From the NCBI GenBank assembly GCA_964034945.1, contig OZ035961.1, forward strand, positions 4,446,001-4,510,000: 64,000 bases of DNA, given 5' to 3'. Below the pieces are notes generated by a model, which saw only the letters and a program-made list of their open reading frames with translations, made no database searches and had not been told where the DNA came from. Below, piece after piece: positions 60,501 to 64,000 of this stretch. The DNA is from Chrysopilus asiliformis (lineage: Eukaryota; Arthropoda; Insecta; Diptera; Rhagionidae). The number at the start of each line of letters is the position of its first letter. The first letter of the stretch is position 1. The translations under genes were made by a program, and so were the position numbers.

Positions 60501-61427
60501 GAACATTTGAAGGGAAAAAGATTCACCCAAATACCCGAAAGAGAAAAACTTTGTCCCCATTCGAGTAATTTCGAAATAATTAGCTTCATTTTTATTTGTT
60601 TTTTCAACCACAAGATTTTTTACCGAATGAATATTACTGAACTTTTGATATTTTCTCGATTTGTTAGTAGAAGTGTTTAACCTTCAGACTACCGGCATTT
60701 TCTCATGAATATCATAAGTTTTTGTTTTGAGTATTTGTTATATATTTGCTATCTGCATATTAAATGGGGTCGCGGAGGTTGTATATGGGGCCACTCCGGC
60801 AGTCTAAATGTTAAAGCCAATTTACCAACGGAAATCAAGTTCAAGTAGTCTATTTTTCGCGGAAAACTTCCGATATTTTCAAACACAGAAAACGAAAACC
60901 TATCCCAAATCTGTTCCAAACACCACTTTATTGAATTTGTAAATTTTAAACTCAACTCAGTTTAGATTCTCGTCTCCACTTTAAAACAAGGGAATCCGAT
61001 TAAATAGAAAGTACTTTTTAAATAGATATACAAACCTTAATAACTTTCAAGATGAAAATCAAAATTTACGATTTCAAAGGAAAATTTAAGCATTACGTTG
61101 GAATTACGAGTAAAACAAACATATAAATCCTTTCCAAGAACTTTCGGCAATTAAATAGACTAAATTTTAATAGGATTAAAAGCACCAAAGTCTTAATTTA
61201 TTTCCTTTTTTCTACAACACAACACAACACAAAAAAAATACACGAAAATTCGTATTTTCCAAATTGTGTGTATTGTAAAATATGTTTCGATATTTACCAT
61301 AGTTGATCATAAGGATGAGAAAATACAGCATGAGCCCGGTCAGATGATTTTCCCTGGCATTTGAAAATGGAGCCGAAAGCTTAAAAGGATTCAACCGTTG
61401 TAATGGTGGTGGTAGTAGTGGCAGCAT
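18396..61427 (-). CDS. Skeletor: Skeletor/Knickkopf-family protein (DM13-DM13-DOMON-cupredoxin-like), 12 exons, about 725 aa
   Basis: Exons: 61427-61298, 40319-40243, 40123-39972, 30197-30086, 23691-23473, 22896-22696, 20683-20359, 20291-20077, 20008-19737, 19673-19543, 19097-18934, 18575-18396 (TGA). All are GT-AG and the whole is in phase. Order: hydrophobic signal segment (LMLYFLILMIN, about 32-42); DM13 domain 1 (about 52-165: GSVYAVDESTIFIKGFAYDG, AFFWVG); DM13 domain 2 (about 175-285: YIPNLHYDGAGPDAYFWVG); DOMON domain (about 305-440: LQVKWEIQGENVQVELFG, YMAFGLSG); cupredoxin-like region (520-690: HPFYI, CFTH); polar then hydrophobic tail fitting a GPI signal. Family members are extracellular or membrane-anchored and Knickkopf organises cuticular chitin; the WLSVWC phrase makes Skeletor the nearer relative. 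The start is uncertain: 61427 (better context) or 61331 (693 aa). Confidence 0.9.
19190..19380. repeat. Possible hAT-like remnant in the exon 10-11 intron
   Basis: Begins CAGTGGCGAAGTCAAGAGGG near 19219 and contains CAGTGACGTAGACC near 19314. CAGTGGCG-type ends are common in hAT elements. No clean opposite end or target duplication seen. Confidence 0.3.
20684..22695 (-). other. Exon 6 to exon 7 intron of the Skeletor-like gene (2.0 kb)
   Basis: Apart from the pogo-like MITE it shows short tandem phrases (several AAAAACTGTTACA units near 21283-21350) and AT-rich DNA. No further exon was needed: phase is continuous across it. Confidence 0.6.
20949..21251. mobile_element. Pogo-like MITE (CAGTGAAACC ends)
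   Basis: 303-bp element starting CAGTGAAACCGGTATAAGC and ending GCTTAAACAGGTTTCACTG, an inverted pair. The right flank is TA, the left flank CA (perhaps a mutated TA). CAGT-AACC ends belong to pogo/Tigger-type Tc1/mariner relatives. The interior has repeated phrases such as AGGAATATACGAGA. It lies in the Skeletor-like exon 6-7 intron. Confidence 0.6.
23103..23196. repeat. Tandem duplication, 43-base unit at 51-base period
   Basis: A phrase running from TAATGAATGTTTTGTACTAG to CACCTCTAAAC-like text occurs at 23103-23145 and again at 23154-23196 with a few substitutions. It sits in the intron between the two exons of DM13 domain 2. Confidence 0.7.
23920..24500 (-). repeat. Dispersed repeat containing an expanded minisatellite, copy A
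   Basis: Read on the minus strand it contains CCGATTGGATTTTGGTG, TTTCGTTCGTATGAGG, TTTTGCCCATTCAAGAACTT, AGCTCAATCC, then a GACAGACG tract, then GTTACAAACGGTATAC. The same order, diverged, occurs on the plus strand at 31475-31875, and part recurs at 43640-43830. A widespread repeat family of unknown class; the array inside is strongly expanded here. Located in the exon 4-5 intron. Confidence 0.65.
24024..24250 (+). repeat. Minisatellite, 8-bp unit (CCGTCTGT)n
   Basis: About 27 near-perfect copies of an 8-base unit, with occasional CCGTCTAT, CCATCTGT and CCGTCCGT variants at the edges. Because 8 is not a multiple of 3, every frame is open with a period of 8 codons, which creates false frames on both strands. 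Confidence 0.95.
27462..27716. mobile_element. 255-bp inverted-repeat MITE with 4-bp GTAT duplication
   Basis: The left end AATTGAGGCGTTAAAAGC, continuing TAGAGTGGACCAA, is mirrored by the right end, which carries TTGGTCCACTCTAGC then TTTTAATGCCTCAATT. GTAT occurs directly outside both ends (27458-27461, 27717-27720). Arms of about 38 bases with few mismatches and no coding capacity. Confidence 0.75.
29653..29740 (+). repeat. ATACGTCAC-family MITE left end
   Basis: GGGGCTATCCATAAAATATG followed by TCACAC, TTTTGAACCC and a C-rich tract: the same left end as at 48879. The right end is not obvious. Confidence 0.5.
31475..31875 (+). repeat. Dispersed repeat, copy B (opposite orientation to copy A)
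   Basis: Order: CCAATCGGATTTTGATG, CGATTTCGTTCGTATGG, TTTTTGCCCATTAACGAACT, AGCTCAATCC, a short GACAGACGGACAGACAGACA tract, GTTACAAACGGTAAGG. This is the same family as 23920-24500 on the opposite strand, with only a few units of the short array. It lies in the 9.8-kb exon 3-4 intron. Confidence 0.65.
33679..33999. mobile_element. 321-bp inverted-repeat element with 33-bp perfect arms
   Basis: Both ends carry TGGCTGCGTTCAGACGAGGT plus 13 more matching bases, inverted without mismatch, with similarity continuing about 15 bases further in. Non-coding interior. Long perfect arms imply a fairly recent element. No confident target duplication (ATT is the only shared flank). Confidence 0.8.
34740..34850 (-). 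repeat. ATACGTCAC-family MITE end fragment
   Basis: GTACTGTCGTCACACTACC followed by GTGGCGTGTTTTATAAACAG and CCTCT matches the right half of the element at 48879-49047 (CACACTACC, then TATTT and GACA-CCCC). Confidence 0.45.
36600..37430. repeat. GC-richer block with diverged inverted repeats
   Basis: Less AT-rich and with more CpG than the surrounding intron. Text at 36620-36700 is the rough inverse complement of 37075-37185: the inverted form of the left carries GTGAAGTTGCGG and GACCGAAAGTTGC, the right carries GTGAAGAAGCG and GACCAAAAGTTGC. A second pair lies at 37237-37320 (GTCGTGGCGTTCTCG and the inverse of CTTGCCGAAAACAACACGAC). Could be an old DNA transposon or a regulatory island. Confidence 0.4.
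39614..39915 (+). mobile_element. Retroposon-like repeat fragment
   Basis: Begins near ACTAGCTTGCATACCCGTCG, contains GGCCAATCGGCTCGC, TTTCAAGTCAATCGGTTCAG, CCGTTTTTGCGTGAAAGAGG, a (CAGA)n tract and TTATTTTTATATATTAGTAT at its end. This arrangement resembles 3' ends of non-LTR retroposon families seen in many insect genomes. It lies just downstream of DM13 exon 3 on the opposite strand. Confidence 0.5.
40942..40990 (+). repeat. Short tandem repeat (GGGACATTTTTTC unit)
   Basis: The phrase AAAGGGACATTTTTTCTATC is followed at once by AAAGGGACATTTTTTCGATT: two units of 20 bases. Confidence 0.6.
41682..41760 (+). repeat. ATACGTCAC-family MITE left end
   Basis: GGGGCTGTCAATAAAATACG then TTACAC and a G-rich tract. 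Diverged copy; the right end is not identified. Confidence 0.4.
41950..42132 (+). other. Open frame with a possible Myb/SANT-like helix, in an intron
   Basis: The frame continues from 41869 to a TGA at 42130. From about 41959 it reads SRWSEGQKEVLLELLRVIV, then RGNTLDGKSFQSFKRGML. The Trp-Ser-Glu start, LLELL helix, RGN and DGKSF are reminiscent of Myb/SANT-like domains found in transposon-linked proteins. An acceptor-like TTCCAG precedes it at 41908-41913. It is short and isolated, so it is at best a fragment of a transposon or retrogene. Confidence 0.25.
43407..43530 (+). repeat. ATACGTCAC-family MITE copy
   Basis: GCGGGCTGACCATAAAATAC, then GTCACGCTAATTTTCGGG and a C-rich tract, then a CGGTCACTCTACC phrase. 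The left half is close to 48879; the right end is degraded. Confidence 0.5.
43640..43830 (+). repeat. Dispersed repeat, copy C (partial)
   Basis: ACTCCAATTGGATTTTGATG, then GAGAAAATTGCAAAAATGGG and AACTTTCCAACTCAATTAGC follow the order of copies A and B but stop before the GACAGACG tract. Confidence 0.45.
46034..46540. mobile_element. TTAA-type element interrupted by a mariner-type MITE
   Basis: The left end, after TTAA at 46030-46033, is CCCTCTAACTGCCACG; the right end near 46525-46535 is CGTGGCAGTTA, an inverted match. Similar CCC-starting ends occur at 2669. The right TTAA is lost. The mariner-type MITE at 46200-46471 sits inside. Confidence 0.5.
46200..46471 (+). mobile_element. Tc1/mariner-type MITE, copy 1
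   Basis: 272 bp between TA dinucleotides (46198-46199, 46472-46473). The ends CACTCAGAAAAATG and CATTTTTCTGAGTG are perfect inverted repeats, with longer subterminal inverted phrases (GTTAACTCTGACC and GGTCAGAGTTAACC). An 80-codon frame inside is shared with copy 2 but resembles no protein known to me; it likely reflects sequence identity, not selection. Confidence 0.85.
48879..49047. mobile_element. Complete MITE of the ATACGTCAC family
   Basis: 169 bp. Left end GGGGCTGTCCATAAAACACG then TCACGC; right end GTAACGTATTTCACGGACAA then CCCC, an inverted pair. The interior has a run of 14 or so C, then CACCATCACACTACCG. Best full-length example here of a family with at least nine pieces in the window. 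Confidence 0.75.
49205..49305. repeat. AT-rich palindromic simple repeat
   Basis: Repeated GATATATTGATAAAATATAT and GATATTTTGATATAATATTG phrases, self-complementary at many registers. Confidence 0.7.
50925..51618. mobile_element. Non-autonomous hAT-type element, 694 bp, 8-bp target duplication
   Basis: Ends CAGTGGCGGCT and AGCCGCCACTG are inverted; the 8-mer CCCTCGAT flanks both sides (50917-50924 and 51619-51626). Short CAGTGG-type ends with an 8-bp duplication define hAT elements. Second-layer inverted phrases GAGGAGGCAA and TTGCCTCC lie near the ends, and a 65-bp-arm hairpin lies inside. No transposase frame. Confidence 0.9.
51229..51416. repeat. Large hairpin inside the hAT-type element
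   Basis: The left arm from 51229 (CTTCATAGAGGCTAGCCTCC onward, through the AAGAACAAGCAT stretch near 51295) is mirrored by 51350-51416. The phrase CTTCATAGAGGCTAGCCTCC also occurs in the loop at 51332, so it is present three times. GAGGCTAGCCTC is itself palindromic. Confidence 0.8.
53890..54200 (-). repeat. Dispersed repeat of unknown class
   Basis: TTTCTATAGAAGGAAAGTATTGG (a short palindrome at its start), then GTCCGTGCATCTGTCTATCA, AATAACTCAAGAATCC, AGATATGAAATTTTGCACGC. Layout resembles the repeat at 13680 and 26180 but sequence is diverged. Confidence 0.35.
57603..58083. mobile_element. 481-bp inverted-repeat element with internal ACCG-CGGT palindromes
   Basis: The left end AGGGTATTCACAATCCTCTT then TTAA is mirrored on the right by TTAAAAGAGGACTGTGAATA then CCCT. 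Inside lie three short palindromes, ACCGAATCCGGT (57961), ACCGTCTCGGT (57998) and ACCGAGCGGT (58035), each preceded by AATT. No coding frame of note. Confidence 0.65.
58425..58453 (-). repeat. ATACGTCAC-family MITE end, reverse orientation
   Basis: GGCGTGACGTATTTTATGGA then CAGCCCA is the mirror image of the family left end. Confidence 0.5.
60043..60305 (-). mobile_element. Tc1/mariner-type MITE, copy 2
   Basis: 263 bp between TA dinucleotides (60041-60042, 60306-60307) with the same CACTCAGAAAAATG ends. In inverse orientation it matches 46200-46471 almost throughout, differing mainly by a short deletion near one end and scattered substitutions. Confidence 0.85.
60681..60810. mobile_element. 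Small TTAA-flanked MITE
   Basis: 130 bp between TTAA at 60677-60680 and TTAA at 60811-60814. Ends CCTTCAGACTACCGGC and TCCGGCAGTCTAAATG are inverted with small mismatches. TTAA flanks suggest piggyBac-type mobilisation. Confidence 0.55.
61298..61427 (-). other. Skeletor: Signal-peptide exon of the Skeletor-like gene
   Basis: Encodes 43 residues plus one base from the ATG at 61427 (A at -3), including a Pro/Leu-rich lead and the hydrophobic core LMLYFLILMIN. The internal ATG at 61331 would give a minimal 11-residue lead before GQARAPPEP. The donor TATG-GTAAAT leaves phase 1, matching the acceptor at 40320-40321. Confidence 0.7.
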
Positions 61428-61959
61428 TATGGCATCCGTTTTGTGCTTTTCAAAATGGCTGACATCCAATAGCAACAACAACAATAACGAAAATTGTATA
61501 AAATCTCAGCAATGTATAAAATGTCGTCGTAATCCTATTTTTCGATTTTTTTTTTCTTTCGATTTTTGCACAGAAATTAATAAAATCAAGTTTCAGTTAA
61601 CCGAAAAATAAAACGAAAATAATAAAAAATAATAAAAAAAACAACTTTTTACACTTGGGTAAGAACTCCAGTAAAATTTTTCTATTTTCCTCACTTTTCA
61701 CAATAAAATTATTAGTCTCTGATATCCTGTGAAATATTAGTTCACTATTGCTATTCCAAAATGGCACAATTCAGGAGTTAATATTTTTTTCACACCTTAT
61801 TGGATCCACATAGGGAAATTTCAACAGCAAAATTTTATATTAAAAAGCGGTAATTTTTTAAAAATAATTTTTTTTCCGATTTCTTTTTCCTTTTCCAAGT
61901 TAGTAAAAGTTTTCGAATTTTTATTTTAATTTTTTTATGCAATAAACATAACGGAAATT

Positions 61960-62530
61960 AAACAGAGCGTCTTCGCCATGCGTTCGCCAGGGAATTTGGT
62001 CTCGGACTGATACGAATGGGGGCTGCTTGGGTTGAATCTATGCGACTCGATGTTGCTCCACCGTTTCAAAATCTGAAACAAAAAAACATAAAATGAGAAA
62101 GACAGTTATACAACATTGGTTTAGTTTGTGTTTAGCTTATGCTTTTTCGCCCGTATACATAGGCGCACATGGAGAGATTCAGGTTGATTTTTATGTAAAA
62201 AAAAAACAGAATGATTGGGGCGAAAACCTACTATACTCCTCCACTACCTATGCTAAAAGCAAGAAGCAGTCGAGAAGGGGAGCGAGCATTATTAGACGCT
62301 ACTCATCAGCCGGCACGGCGCGCCATCACTTCAGACAAGCTGAACTCTAACCTAAAAAAAATCTGATGGGCAACCGGTCTCCGCACGATCAAATCGAAAA
62401 CCTTTGCCACATTATGCTGGGGGGAAGGAAATATGGTAGTCACGATTCCAGGAGGAACGCCAAGACGTCCGTTGGTTTCGTGCCATGATTGCCCCAATAA
62501 TCGGACAACAACATGTGTCGGTGTAACTAC
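61960..62530 (-). promoter_or_regulatory. Candidate 5' exon/promoter region of the Skeletor-like gene
   Basis: GC-richer than its surroundings. Minus strand: an acceptor TTTTTTTGTTTCAG precedes 62072, followed by about 100 bases ending in a short frame MAKTLCLISVMFIA and a stop. Further up, a frame reads through SWHETNGRLGVPPGIVTT near 62480. Neither joins in phase to the signal exon, so they could be 5' UTR, a separate gene fragment or chance. Confidence 0.25.
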
Positions 62531-62940
62531 AACAAAATGATGAATTATTCGTTCAAGGATTTCTGGATTACTTCTGGCAACACCAATTGAGATGACTTAA
62601 CCCCTTGAGATCTCATATATGACCCCATGTCCTTACCCCCCAATATGATAAAAAAAATGATAACAAGAAATGCTTTTTTGTCATATTTAAGGCTCAATAA
62701 GAACGAATCCCTAAAACGTTTTTAGAAACACTCGATCGTAAACATCACAAAGCGTTTAGTCATTATTTTTCGAGGCCTATTTTTAATCAAATATCTAAAC
62801 TTCCGATTAATAAACAGCCACAGATTTTTTTTTTTTGCCAACTATTGACGGGACTTTTTTTAGAATTATTTAATGATAGATAAGCTTGGCTAACTTACAC
62901 CTCGGTTTATAAACACCATCAAGTCAAGTCAAAAAAACTT

Positions 62941-63290
62941 CCTTAGTTTATGAACATTATTTCGGTTTATGAACATTATTTCGGTTTATAAATATAGCAC
63001 CGGTTTTTCGTTTATCATGCGGCCAGTTAGAGACAGGATCAGTGAATTTCAACCAGTATCGAATGGTGTTGTCGTGTTAAAAGGTGTCAAGAAATTCACT
63101 TTATTGTCGTAATTAAGTAATTACACTTGAACCGTTACACTTGAACTTGAACCGTTCACGAACCGAAACAATTGTGCAAGAACTGAAATGTTGTTCACAA
63201 ACCGAAACATTGTTCACGAACCAATGCATTTTTTTGGGTTCAGAAGTAGTTCTACATTTTTTTGGGTTCAGAAGTAGTTCTAAAACCGAG
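62941..63290. repeat. Cluster of short tandem repeats
   Basis: Units of TTTCGGTTTATGAACATTA repeat about three times at 62945-62995. GAACCG or CACGAACCGAAAC phrases alternate at 63125-63220. ACATTTTTTTGGGTTCAGAA plus GTAGTTCT occurs twice in tandem at 63226-63282. Confidence 0.65.
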
Positions 63291-63791
63291 ACGTTCACAT
63301 CTAATGCACATTTCTATCAGGCTAATGGACAAATATAAATCACGTGTTACATCAGAAACCGCAATCAAGTTTCAACATTTGGAATTTGGAGTTGAAAATG
63401 GTTTCTTAAAACCATCCTTGCTTTTAAATTTTCGGGTAACTTCAAAAGACTGAAACGGGACGATAAAGCTTTGACGGGCGAACTATCGCTCCTGCGCCCA
63501 TTCATCATATAAAAATTGTGATTTATGTGAAAAGCTCGTCGTTTTCTCAGCTGAATTTCCACATAATTTTAAACTTGCAACACTGTGGAAGCGGGAGTTC
63601 ATTAAAATGGTGCAGTATGAGACAAACCATGTTTGAACGAAAGGCCGTTACCGCTCCGTTTTACACAAAGTTTTACAAGCTTTCATTGTATCCGAAATTC
63701 CTCCCACCCCCAAAAACCACTATTCCCCATAAAAAAGAGTGTATGGAGGTGACAATATTTCCTACAAATCTACCTACTATAATATAGGCTA

Positions 63792-63987
63792 CAAGTGACG
63801 CATGCGCCGAAAGTAAATGGAAGGAGTCCATCCATGTAGGCGTACCATTATGGGTATTAAATAACGGGGCGATCAAAGTGGAAAGGATTCGAGGTTTAGA
63901 TGTCCCTCGTGTAATACCCGAAGAAATACCCTTCGAAGATATTTCCGCGATAGATATTTCCATTTTCGTCAAAGACATTGTGCCTTG
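63792..63987 (+). other. Unclassified open frame without ATG near the window edge
   Basis: About 64 sense codons from after a TAG to a TGA. The text has balanced composition unlike local noise, for example VGVPLWVLNNGAIKVERIRG then LDVPRVIPEEIPFEDIS. No ATG at the start, so it could be a terminal exon or a transposon fragment. I do not recognise the family. The minus-strand frame over the same bases looks like its shadow. Confidence 0.35.
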
Positions 63988-64000
63988 AAACATAGGTTGA

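Larger units (their letters stand above)
40320..61297 (-). other. First coding intron of the Skeletor-like gene (21 kb)
   Basis: The largest intron. It contains many short elements listed separately and no recognisable nested gene. The phase matches exactly: the signal exon ends in a lone G, the next exon begins GT, making the Gly codon before QARAPPEPYYG. Confidence 0.8.

Noticed and set aside
61960..62010. Short frame MAKTLCLISVMFIA as the true signal peptide of the Skeletor-like protein
   Set aside because: It meets a stop at once, and the available GT donors leave phase 0 or 2, not the phase 1 needed to join exon 2.

Overview
This is eukaryotic nuclear DNA, AT-rich, with short canonical GT-AG introns in housekeeping genes, very large transposon-filled introns elsewhere, and AATAAA poly(A) signals. 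The products (NDOR1, IMP4, THOC3, a Skeletor/Knickkopf-type cuticle protein with DM13-DM13-DOMON architecture) point to an insect. The style of the F-box/LRR genes suggests a dipteran, perhaps a lower one, but the order is an inference. All splice models below were built by eye and keep frame across every junction.

Region 1 (1-12 kb) is gene-dense. A coiled-coil protein of unknown function (38-736, minus) lies head-to-head with NDOR1/Tah18 (1466-6533, plus, six coding exons). The only large intron of NDOR1 (3.1 kb) holds a complete intronless F-box/LRR gene (3521-4690, plus). A paralogue of it (7454-8737, plus) lies just downstream of NDOR1. IMP4 (9191-10193) and THOC3 (10539-11794) follow on the minus strand in tandem.

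Region 2 (11.8-18.3 kb) begins with what looks like a decayed, intron-containing NUP37 copy (about 12036-12672, plus), bracketed by a perfect 28-bp direct repeat. The rest is very AT-rich intergenic DNA with foldback elements and MITE remnants.

Region 3 (18.3-62 kb) is one minus-strand gene of the Skeletor/Knickkopf family. Twelve coding exons spread over 43 kb encode about 725 aa: signal peptide, two DM13 domains, a DOMON domain, a cupredoxin-like domain and a probable GPI-anchor tail. The signal-peptide exon is separated from the rest by a 21-kb intron, and two more introns exceed 6 kb. These introns hold nearly all the repeats: Tc1/mariner-type, pogo-like, hAT-type and TTAA-flanked (piggyBac-type) miniature elements, a dispersed family with ends like GGGGCTGTCCATAAAATACG, a GTCC/GTCT minisatellite, and several nested insertions.

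Region 4 (62-64 kb) is the presumed 5' side of that gene, with tandem repeats and unclassified short open frames. I saw no tRNA, rRNA, CRISPR array or bacterial-type operon. The genes do not form one pathway: NDOR1 serves cytosolic Fe-S assembly, IMP4 ribosome biogenesis, THOC3 mRNA export, and the Skeletor-like protein probably cuticle or extracellular matrix. I found no convincing undescribed multi-gene system. The most unusual items are the NUP37 remnant, the nested F-box duplicate, the possible copper site in the Skeletor-like protein, and the element-in-element insertions.
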